Source: Deltaproteobacteria bacterium
Lineage (GTDB): Bacteria; Myxococcota_A; UBA9160; SZUA-336
DNA length: 7,816 nucleotides
Assembly: GCA_030665705.1 (NCBI GenBank)
Contig: DAOUZG010000079.1
Coordinates: 1-7,816, forward strand
Direction of reading: 5' to 3'
Shown: in pieces, positions 1-5,735 of the stretch
Layout: each line of letters opens with the position of its first letter
Numbering within the stretch: the stretch's first letter is position 1
Made by a program: the position numbers and the translations under genes
The notes under the pieces: generated by a model
Seen by the model: the letters and a program-made list of their open reading frames with translations, nothing else
Told to the model about the DNA's origin: nothing
Databases searched by the model: none

Positions 1-63
1 GCTCGAGCGCGGATTTCTCACCCGGTTGGCGTCGCAAGGGCGCACCCTCGTCCTCCGCGGGGT

Positions 64-72
64 TGCTAGAAT
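64..72 (+). promoter_or_regulatory. Candidate extended -10 promoter for the GNAT gene
   Basis: The sequence TGCTAGAAT gives a TG-n extended -10 followed by TAGAAT, five of six matches to the sigma-70 consensus TATAAT. It lies about 70 bp before the GNAT start codon. No good -35 hexamer sits at the usual 16-18 bp spacing, which an extended -10 can tolerate. The leader between it and the gene also holds a small perfect hairpin, CCCTC-GCC-GAGGG at 105-117, with no T-run, so it is not a terminator. The assignment rests only on the motif. Confidence 0.4.
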
Positions 73-140
73 CCTGAGGGAGAAGCGGCGGGGGGCCGTC
101 GGGTCCCTCGCCGAGGGCCATCGAGCCCGCGAGGAGCCCC

Positions 141-611
141 ATGCGCCGAAAAGCCCCCGTTCGACTAGGTCAACTCAGCGACGCGCCCGTGCTGGCGGAG
201 TTCAACAGAGCCATGGCCCGGGAGACCGAGGGGAAAGACCTCCCCCTCGACCGCATCCGGGCCGGTGTGGAGACCTTGCTGAAGAATCCGAACTTCGGCT
301 TCTACGTAGTCGCAACGTGTGAAGGGAAGACCGCCGCCTCGCTCATGGTGACGACGGAGTGGAGCGACTGGCGTAACGGAGCGTTCTGGTGGATCCAGAG
401 CGTCTACGTCCGGCCCGAGTTTCGCAGGCGGGGAATCTTCCGAGACCTCTACGCGTTCGTGAAATCCTGCGCGGCGGATGAACCCGACGTCTGCGGATAC
501 AGACTCTACGTCGAGCGCGACAACACCGGAGCGAGAAAGACCTACGAGGCAATGGGGATGCACGAGACGCCTTACCGTATGTACGAGGAGCTTCGCGAGA
601 GCCCAGGCTAG
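141..611 (+). CDS. GNAT family N-acetyltransferase
   Basis: A 156-residue single-domain GNAT protein, predicted to transfer an acetyl group from acetyl-CoA to an amine in the cytoplasm; the substrate cannot be read from sequence. Residues 83-107 form the beta4/alpha3 acetyl-CoA segment: the strand FWWIQSVYV is followed by RPEFRRRGIF, the Q/R-x-x-G-x pyrophosphate loop. Residues 119-149 form the second half (GYRLYVERDNTGARKTYEAMGM), where the N-x-x-A-x-x-x-Y pattern is the usual alpha4 signature. The N-terminal half, with EWSDWRNG at about 73-80, resembles a conserved uncharacterised bacterial GNAT subgroup. The length is normal for the family. The ATG at 141 follows GAGGAG at 131-136 with a short 4-nt spacer. 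The stop overlaps the stop of the convergent aminopeptidase gene. Family assignment is firm; function beyond it is unknown. Confidence 0.93.
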   Translation: MRRKAPVRLGQLSDAPVLAEFNRAMARETEGKDLPLDRIRAGVETLLKNPNFGFYVVATCEGKTAASLMVTTEWSDWRNGAFWWIQSVYVRPEFRRRGIFRDLYAFVKSCAADEPDVCGYRLYVERDNTGARKTYEAMGMHETPYRMYEELRESPG

Positions 612-1912
612 CCCTCGTTCAGGTAGGCTCGCAGCACGCGGATCATCGGCTCGACGTCGGCGGTCCCGGCCATCTCACGGCAGGAGTGCATCGAAAGCAT
701 CGGGTTGCCCACGTCCACCGTACGAACTCCGACACGCGCAGCCGTGATCGGACCGATCGTCGTGCCGCAGAGGAGGTCGTTCCGGCTCACGAAATGCTGC
801 GGCTCCACCCCCTCCTTCGCACACAGAGATGCGAACCGTCCCATCGTAACCGCGTCCCCCGTGTAGGATTGGCCGGCGTTTACCTTGATGACCGGGCCTC
901 CCCCGACGACAGGACGGTGTCCGGGATCGTGCTTGTCGGCGTAGTTGGGATGGACCGCGTGTGCCATGTCCGCGGAGACGAGCATCGAGTGGGCCAGGGC
1001 GCGCGCCAGCCCCTGTGGCTCCCCTCCTTTGAAGCCCTCTACGACGCGGCCGAGCACCTCGAGCAGGAAGGGCCCTGCCGCACCCTGGGCGGTTCGGCTT
1101 CCGATCTCCTCGTTGTCGTAGAGCACGACCACGCGCGTGAAAGGCGGTACCGGACCCCGCGCCGCCGCGAGCAGCGCACTCAACGCCGCATGGCACGATC
1201 CGAGGTTATCGAGGCGCGGGGCCAGTATGAACTCCCCGTTCACGCCGGCCACGCCCGAGGGCTGGGCGTCGTGGAGCATCAAGTCGAAGGCGAGCACGGC
1301 CTCGGCGGGGATCTCCGCCACCGAGCGCGCGGCAAGCTCCTCCACCAGGAACTGGGCAAGCGCCGGAGCTGACTCGAGGCCCAGAAGCGGAACCAGGTGT
1401 TGTTGCGAGTTGAGCTGAAGGCCCTGTGTGTTCACCTCACGGTTGAGGTGGATCGCGAGGCTCGGGATGCGAAGCAGCGGACGCTCGAAGTTGACCCGTG
1501 CCGTTCGGATCCCGTCGTCCTCCCGGAAGGTGACCCGCCCGGCGAGGGAGAGGTCCCGGTCTAGCCAGGTGTGAAGAAGCACGCCCCCGTACGTCTCGAC
1601 GGCGAGCTGGCGATAGCCCTGAGCCTCGACGTCGGGGCGGGGCTTCAGGCGCAGATTCGGAGAGTCGGTGTGGGCCCCGATCAGACGGAACCCCGCCTCC
1701 GCCGGGCTCGCCATCCCCACCTCGAAGGCGACCAGGCTCCCGTCGTTGCGCACGATGAACCGGCGCGAGCCCGGCTCGACTGACCAGATTTCGGTCTCGA
1801 AAGCGCACTCGAAGCCGGCCGCCTCCAGGCGCGCGCCCGCCTCGGCCACCGCGTGGTAGGGCGTGGGCGATCGATCGATAAAGCCCAGTAGATCGTGTGC
1901 GAGATCCTGCAC
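608..1912 (-). CDS. apeB: M18 family (aspartyl-type) metalloaminopeptidase
   Basis: A 434-residue cytoplasmic dizinc aminopeptidase of family M18, which removes N-terminal, typically acidic, residues from peptides. The N-terminus has the family pattern SPTPYHAV at 15-22. Metal and catalytic residues are in place: His81 and Asp83 in GAHTDSPNLRLKP, Asp235 in APRLDNLGSC, the Glu268-Glu269 pair in LYDNEEIGSRTAQGA, Asp315 in VSADMAHAVHPNY, and His409 in MLSMHSCREMAG. Order, spacing and length (about 430 residues) match bacterial M18 enzymes such as Pseudomonas ApeB. The start is a GTG, the only sensible in-frame start near the conserved N-terminus: the frame is closed by a TGA 12 codons upstream. 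No clear Shine-Dalgarno precedes it; GGAG lies more than 20 nt upstream. The gene begins 41 bp after the LLM oxidoreductase stop, so co-transcription and perhaps translational coupling are likely. Confidence 0.95.
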   Translation of the reverse strand: MQDLAHDLLGFIDRSPTPYHAVAEAGARLEAAGFECAFETEIWSVEPGSRRFIVRNDGSLVAFEVGMASPAEAGFRLIGAHTDSPNLRLKPRPDVEAQGYRQLAVETYGGVLLHTWLDRDLSLAGRVTFREDDGIRTARVNFERPLLRIPSLAIHLNREVNTQGLQLNSQQHLVPLLGLESAPALAQFLVEELAARSVAEIPAEAVLAFDLMLHDAQPSGVAGVNGEFILAPRLDNLGSCHAALSALLAAARGPVPPFTRVVVLYDNEEIGSRTAQGAAGPFLLEVLGRVVEGFKGGEPQGLARALAHSMLVSADMAHAVHPNYADKHDPGHRPVVGGGPVIKVNAGQSYTGDAVTMGRFASLCAKEGVEPQHFVSRNDLLCGTTIGPITAARVGVRTVDVGNPMLSMHSCREMAGTADVEPMIRVLRAYLNEG

Positions 1913-1953
1913 CGAGCTGCCGAGTGTAGCGTTCGCTCCAAGGGCTCACACGG

Positions 1954-2940
1954 CTAGACGAGCCGCGGGATCACCTCTGTGCCAAGCCGCTCGAGGATCT
2001 CCTTCTCGGGCGAGCTCAGGATGCACAGACTCACGCCCCATCGGTCCCGTCGCTCCTCGAGCGCCGCAACGAGATCATCGGGGGTGCCGATCAGCACGAA
2101 CGGACTCGTGCGGATGGCGGCTTCGTCCACCTGAAACATTCCGGCCAGCCCCTTGGCAACCTGGGCGGTCTCTGCAGGGCTCTCCGTCATACGGACCATG
2201 AACAGCATCTCCCCGATCTCGATCCCATCGGGGTCCCGACCCTCCTCGTCCGCTACGCGGCGAACGTAAGCGGCCCGCTCCCGGAAGGAGTCCGGGCCCC
2301 ATTGCGAGACGACCTGCAGGTCGATCTGTCCCTGGGGAACCGGTGGGACGATCGAGATAACGTCGGCGTACCGGGCCGCGAGGCGGAGAATCTTGTCGCC
2401 CCCCCCGCCGATGTGCAGGGGTGGGCGTGGTTTCTGGACCGCACCCGGAAGAAGTTCGAAGTCGTGGACCTGGTAGAACTCTCCCTCGAGTGTCACCGGC
2501 TTCCCCTCGAGCGCGGGCAGAATGATTCGAAGCGCCTCCTCCAGCATCCGAATGCGGACCGAGGGCTTCGGGAACGGCAGACCGGTCCGGCGGTACTCCT
2601 CGGCGAGCCATCCCGCCCCCATCCCGAGCTCGAGACGACCGTTCGTGATCCGGTCGACCGTTGCAGCCAGGTTCGCGGTGAGGCACGGGTGGCGGAAGAG
2701 GTTGCACATGACCGCGCCACCGACGCGGATCCGCTGGCATCGCGCTCCCACCGCGGCCACAGCGGTCCAGGCCTCCCCGTAGGCTCCCCCCTCCAAGACA
2801 CCCTGTCCGGTGTAGAAGTGGTCGGGATTATAGTAAGTGGAGAACCCCGCACGCTCAGCGGCGAGCACGCGCTCGAACAGCTCATCGAAGCTCTCCTGCA
2901 GACCTTGCGACAACGCGAAACGAAGCGACGGTGGTGACAT
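1954..2940 (-). CDS. LLM class flavin-dependent oxidoreductase
   Basis: A 328-residue protein of the bacterial luciferase-like superfamily (TIM barrel) that uses FMN or coenzyme F420; it resembles the F420-type LLM proteins common in actinobacteria and some deltaproteobacteria. Visible family marks are NPDHF at 38-42, HPCLTANLAATVDRITNGRL at 84-103 followed by GMGAGW at 107-111, a PLHIGGGGDKILRLAARYAD segment at about 174-193 in the cofactor-binding region, and the C-terminal FVLIGTPDDLV. The ATG at 2940 is preceded by AGAGGAG (complement of 2948-2954) with a 7-nt spacer. It is divergent from the acyl-CoA synthetase gene and lies upstream of the M18 gene on the same strand. The cofactor and substrate are not determinable here. 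An eight-base G run (2399-2406) encodes the IGGGGD loop. Confidence 0.93.
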   Translation of the reverse strand: MSPPSLRFALSQGLQESFDELFERVLAAERAGFSTYYNPDHFYTGQGVLEGGAYGEAWTAVAAVGARCQRIRVGGAVMCNLFRHPCLTANLAATVDRITNGRLELGMGAGWLAEEYRRTGLPFPKPSVRIRMLEEALRIILPALEGKPVTLEGEFYQVHDFELLPGAVQKPRPPLHIGGGGDKILRLAARYADVISIVPPVPQGQIDLQVVSQWGPDSFRERAAYVRRVADEEGRDPDGIEIGEMLFMVRMTESPAETAQVAKGLAGMFQVDEAAIRTSPFVLIGTPDDLVAALEERRDRWGVSLCILSSPEKEILERLGTEVIPRLV

Positions 2941-3001
2941 CGTCCTGCTCCTCTCTGGAATCCCCGCGGCAGCGACTCTACCACGGGTGGCCTCCCGAGA
3001 A

Positions 3002-3025
3002 GAACGCGTTCGAGTAGAATCGAAC
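3002..3025. promoter_or_regulatory. Overlapping palindromes and -10-like box in the LLM/acyl-CoA synthetase divergent region
   Basis: A perfect 10-bp palindrome, GAACGCGTTC (3002-3011), overlaps a second inverted repeat, GTTCGA-N6-TCGAAC (3008-3013 and 3020-3025). The spacer and right arm contain TAGAAT (3015-3020), a five-of-six match to a -10 box reading toward the acyl-CoA synthetase gene. This arrangement is what an operator over a promoter would look like, for example for a TetR-type repressor as often found beside acyl-CoA genes. No regulator gene is in the window, and no clear -35 box is present. Confidence 0.35.
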
Positions 3026-3065
3026 AGCCCGTCTCGCCCCGGGCTTGGCAGAGAGGAGTCCGACC

Positions 3066-4631
3066 GTGACGACGCCGCACATTCACGCCGAGAAGAACCC
3101 CGACAAGCCCGCGGTCGTCTTCGGGAACGGCGAGACCGTTCTGAGCTATGGAGACCTCGAGCGCCGCTCCCGGCAGGCGGCCCTGGTTCTGCGCGCGTGC
3201 GGTCTCGAGCCCGGTGGCGGAATCGCGCTTCTGATGGGAAACGAGGATCGTTTCTACGACCTATTCTGGGCAGCGCTGCGGAGCGGGCTCTACTTCACTC
3301 CGATCAACTGGCACTGTCAGGCGGAGGAGATCCGCTACATCGTCGACAACTCCGACGCGAGCGTCTTCATCGCGTCTCCCCTCTACGCTGCGGCCGCGGT
3401 CGAGGCGGCCGCCAAGCTGCCCGCGGAGATCCGCAGGTTCTCCGTCGGAGGAGAGATCGAAGGGTTCGAGTCGCTCGAGGAGCGGCTGGCGGAGGTTCCG
3501 GAGAGCGCATCTCTAGACAACCCGCTCGAGGGGGCCCTGATGCTCTACTCCTCGGGTACGACCGGCCTCCCGAAGGGGGTGCGCCAGCCCCTGTCGGGGA
3601 AGCCGGCGGGCGACCCGGCCGCTGTCCTCGCGGTCCTGGGTCTCGCGGCCATCTTCGGGCTCGACGCCTCAGACCGGTACCTCTCGCCGGCGCCCCTCTA
3701 CCACGCAGCGCCGCTCATCTTCTCGACGGCTCAGCACCGGATCGGAGCCACGGCCGTCGTAATGCGCCGGTTCGAGGCGGAGCTAGCGCTCCGGATCATT
3801 CACGACCAGCGGATCACCACCTCGCAGTGGGTCCCGACCCACTTCCGTCGCATGCTCGATCTTCCGGAGGACGTCCGGAAGAGCTTCGACCTCTCCAGCC
3901 ACCGCCTCGCCATCCACGCAGCCGCTCCCTGTCCGGTCCCCGTCAAGAGGGCGATGATCGAGTGGTGGGGCCCGATCCTCTGCGAGTACTACGGGGGGAC
4001 CGAAGGGGGCGGCACGCTCATCCGCTCCGAGGAGTGGCTCGAGCACCCGGGCTCGGTCGGTCGGCACTGGGCGGGTGGCACGATCCATATCCTCGACGAG
4101 GAGGGGAACGAGATCACCGAGCCCAAGAAGGAGGGGCTCATCTACTTCGAGGGCGCCGCGGAGCCGGATGCACGCTTCAAATACCACAAGGACAGCGAGA
4201 AGACGCGGCAGACCTACCGCGGCCACCTGTGGACGATGTGGGACGTCGGGCACCTCGACGACGAGGGATACCTCTATCTCACGGACCGCCAGCACAACAT
4301 GATCATTTCGGGCGGGGTGAACATCTACCCGCAGGAAGCCGAGAACCTGCTCTCCACCCACCCGAAGGTGGACGACGTCGCCGTCATCGGAGTGCCGAAT
4401 GCGGAGATGGGCGAAGAGGTCAAGGGGGTCGTGCTTCCGAAACCGGGAATGCAACCGGGGCCCGAACTCGAGCGGGAGCTCATCGAGTTCTGCCGCGAGC
4501 GTCTCGCGCACTTCAAGTGCCCGCGCTCGATCGACTTCGCGCAGGAGCTACCGCGCCAGCCGACCGGGAAGCTCTTCAAGCGTTTGATCCGGGAAAAGTA
4601 CTGGAAGGGCGGCGAGAAGACCGTGGTCTAA
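3066..4631 (+). CDS. AMP-binding acyl-CoA synthetase (FadD-like)
   Basis: A 521-residue member of the ANL adenylating superfamily, which activates a carboxylic or fatty acid to an acyl-adenylate and then to its CoA thioester. The P-loop-like motif is at about 158-171 (LMLYSSGTTGLPKG), the YYGGTEGGG adenine-binding loop at 308-316, the conserved Asp393 in WDVGHL, the hinge Asp407-Arg408 followed by SGGVNIYP, and the catalytic Lys502 in PTGKLFKRL. Length and motif order fit acyl-CoA synthetases of 500-560 residues. The hinge reads DRQHNM where many homologues have DRxKD/DRKKN. I chose GTG at 3066 because AGGAG (3054-3058) lies 7 nt upstream; an in-frame TTG at 3045 would put that site inside the gene. 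The acid substrate is unknown. It ends 8 bp from the convergent lipoprotein gene. Confidence 0.94.
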   Translation: MTTPHIHAEKNPDKPAVVFGNGETVLSYGDLERRSRQAALVLRACGLEPGGGIALLMGNEDRFYDLFWAALRSGLYFTPINWHCQAEEIRYIVDNSDASVFIASPLYAAAAVEAAAKLPAEIRRFSVGGEIEGFESLEERLAEVPESASLDNPLEGALMLYSSGTTGLPKGVRQPLSGKPAGDPAAVLAVLGLAAIFGLDASDRYLSPAPLYHAAPLIFSTAQHRIGATAVVMRRFEAELALRIIHDQRITTSQWVPTHFRRMLDLPEDVRKSFDLSSHRLAIHAAAPCPVPVKRAMIEWWGPILCEYYGGTEGGGTLIRSEEWLEHPGSVGRHWAGGTIHILDEEGNEITEPKKEGLIYFEGAAEPDARFKYHKDSEKTRQTYRGHLWTMWDVGHLDDEGYLYLTDRQHNMIISGGVNIYPQEAENLLSTHPKVDDVAVIGVPNAEMGEEVKGVVLPKPGMQPGPELERELIEFCRERLAHFKCPRSIDFAQELPRQPTGKLFKRLIREKYWKGGEKTVV

Positions 4632-4639
4632 GACGGGGC

Positions 4640-5053
4640 TCAGTAGACCCGGCGTGTCGGGATGTCCCGCCGCTCGTAGGTGTAGTCCTCCACGACCCCG
4701 TCCGGCCCGAAAAGAACGGTGAGCTTGTGGCGCGTCGTGTTTTCGTAGGCCACGTCCACGGGAGGAACGTAGACCCGATGTCCGAAGATCGAGGCGATCG
4801 ATCGTCCGATCTTCGTGATCGTGCCGGTGTCCTTCCGTGTGGTCTCCTCGTGGATGTAGCCCCAGTGCGTCCCGCCATAGGCGCTCGTCTGAACCGCCAC
4901 GGGATCGCCGAACCAGCGACGGATCTCCTCTTGAGTGGTCCAGCCGGGCTCAATACGGACGACCGAGTCGGGATCGAAGGCCCTCCCTCGCGTGGTGCAG
5001 GCGAGGACCAGCACCAGCCCCGCTGCCGCGGTGATGCGAACGCAAGCGGTCAA
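4640..5053 (-). CDS. BamE/SmpA-OmlA domain lipoprotein
   Basis: A 137-residue predicted lipoprotein. With TTG as start it has a short signal peptide, MTACVRITAAAGLVLVLAC, with Arg6, a hydrophobic core and the lipobox VLAC, giving lipidated Cys19. The next residues are Thr-Thr, so an outer-membrane location is expected in a Gram-negative cell. The mature part follows the SmpA/OmlA pattern: VVRIEPGWTTQEEIRRWFGDP, then THWGYIHEE, then HKLTVLFGPDGVVEDYTYE, as in small BamE-like proteins that support outer-membrane assembly. Whether it is the true BamE or one of many paralogous lipoproteins cannot be told. The TTG at 5053 follows AGGTG with a 5-nt spacer. An in-frame ATG at 5194 would add 47 residues, run through the tandem repeats and bury the signal peptide, so I reject it. 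Confidence 0.85.
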   Translation of the reverse strand: MTACVRITAAAGLVLVLACTTRGRAFDPDSVVRIEPGWTTQEEIRRWFGDPVAVQTSAYGGTHWGYIHEETTRKDTGTITKIGRSIASIFGHRVYVPPVDVAYENTTRHKLTVLFGPDGVVEDYTYERRDIPTRRVY

Positions 5054-5068
5054 CTTTTCACCTATTCC

Positions 5069-5119
5069 GACCGGGTCCGAACCGGGATCGGGCCCGAGCC
5101 GCGATCGGGCCCGAACCGG
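5069..5119. repeat. Three tandem 17-bp repeats with palindromic core
   Basis: Three head-to-tail 17-bp units with no gaps: GACCGGGTCCGAACCGG (5069-5085), GATCGGGCCCGAGCCGC (5086-5102) and GATCGGGCCCGAACCGG (5103-5119). Units 2 and 3 differ at two positions, both in the last five bases; unit 1 differs from unit 3 at two positions in the core. Units 2 and 3 each contain the perfect palindrome TCGGGCCCGA. They lie in the divergent region, 16 bp upstream of the lipoprotein TTG and 58 bp before the cupin ATG. They could be an operator array, a structured lipoprotein leader, or a small non-functional satellite. Confidence 0.85.
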
Positions 5120-5128
5120 ACCCAGGGC

Positions 5129-5135
5129 TACTATA
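5129..5135. promoter_or_regulatory. Overlapping -10-like elements on both strands
   Basis: TACTATA reads as TACTAT toward the cupin (5129-5134, four of six) and as TATAGT toward the lipoprotein (complement of 5130-5135, five of six matches to TATAAT). It lies 9 bp from the tandem repeats and is the only AT-rich spot in an otherwise GC-rich divergent region. No convincing -35 hexamer is seen for either direction. If the minus-strand element is used, the repeats fall in the lipoprotein leader RNA; if the plus-strand one is used, they cover the -35 region. Confidence 0.35.
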
Positions 5136-5177
5136 GGCTGGCCCGCGGACCTGCACAGGGGCGGAAAGGGGGACCGG

Positions 5178-5702
5178 ATGAAGCTCGACTTCACGGGGCG
5201 AGCGCTCCGGGCAATCGGCGAGGCCGAGACGTCGCTGGCGCGCGCCCGGGCGCAGGCGTCGCCGCGCCGCCGTGCGCTCCTGCGCTACCACGAGCACGAG
5301 GAGGCGGTCCAGCGGATGATCCATGCGTTGGAGCCAGACTCGTACGTCCGTCCCCACCGGCACCAGGACCCCGACAAGGTCGAGGTCTTCCTGGCGCTTC
5401 GGGGAAGCGCGTGGCTCTGCACCTTCGACGGGGAGGGGAACCCCGGGGAGCATCTCGAGATTCGTGCGGGCGGTCCCTGCTTCGGAGGCGAGATCGCTCC
5501 CCGAACCTGGCACAGCCTGCTAGTCCTCGAGCCCGGCACCGTGCTCTACGAGGTTCTGGAGGGACCGTTCCGGGCCGACACGCACAAGGACTACGCTCCC
5601 TGGGCCCCGGCCGAGGGCACCCCCGAAGGGCTCGCCTACCACCGCCGCCTCTGCTCCAGGCTCGGCCTCGATCCCCCGGTGCCGGAGTCGCCCGGGCCCT
5701 AG
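5178..5702 (+). CDS. wbuC: WbuC family cupin-fold metalloprotein
   Basis: A 174-residue cupin. The block AVQRMIHALEPDSYVRPHRH (43-62) is the hallmark of the WbuC family, which was named from an E. coli O-antigen cluster protein. His60 and His62 with Glu69 form cupin motif 1 (followed by LALRG), and His112 in IAPRTWHS supplies the motif 2 ligand, so a mononuclear metal site is expected. Its reaction is unknown; a sugar-isomerase or dioxygenase-like role would be a guess. The N-terminal 35 residues are Ala/Arg-rich and there is a Pro-rich tail. The ATG at 5178 follows a purine-rich AAAGGGGGA (5165-5173); earlier in-frame starts would run through the promoter and repeat region. No O-antigen or nucleotide-sugar gene is nearby, so it stands alone here, divergent from the lipoprotein and convergent with FIST. 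Confidence 0.88.
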   Translation: MKLDFTGRALRAIGEAETSLARARAQASPRRRALLRYHEHEEAVQRMIHALEPDSYVRPHRHQDPDKVEVFLALRGSAWLCTFDGEGNPGEHLEIRAGGPCFGGEIAPRTWHSLLVLEPGTVLYEVLEGPFRADTHKDYAPWAPAEGTPEGLAYHRRLCSRLGLDPPVPESPGP

Positions 5703-5735
5703 GACGCGGATCGCAGCTCTGACGCGGGTGGGGCG

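Noticed and set aside
105..117. Perfect hairpin CCCTC-GCC-GAGGG before the acetyltransferase gene
   Set aside because: Only five base pairs with no T-run and easily expected by chance at this GC content, so not called as terminator or riboswitch.
1..121. Minus-strand frame with ATG at 121 running off the left edge, a possible divergent gene
   Set aside because: About 40 codons of Pro/Gly-rich sequence, no ribosome-binding site and no recognisable motif. It cannot be supported without sequence to the left.
26..322. A 98-codon plus-strand frame at the window start
   Set aside because: Runs into the acetyltransferase in another frame, is Arg-rich and has no ribosome-binding site or motif.
675..1372. 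Long frames on both strands inside the M18 gene
   Set aside because: The M18 frame has all catalytic residues in order; the others are compositional shadows.
1868..1879. CGAT tandem triplet (CGATCGATCGAT) in the M18 gene
   Set aside because: Encodes conserved N-terminal residues in frame; a chance short repeat.
2302..2937. A 211-codon frame antisense to the LLM oxidoreductase
   Set aside because: No motif, and fully covered by the conserved LLM frame.
2837..5722. A 961-codon open frame on the plus strand
   Set aside because: It overlaps four well-supported genes in other frames or strands, is very rich in Arg, Gly and Pro, and shows no family motif. High GC makes stops rare in such shadow frames.
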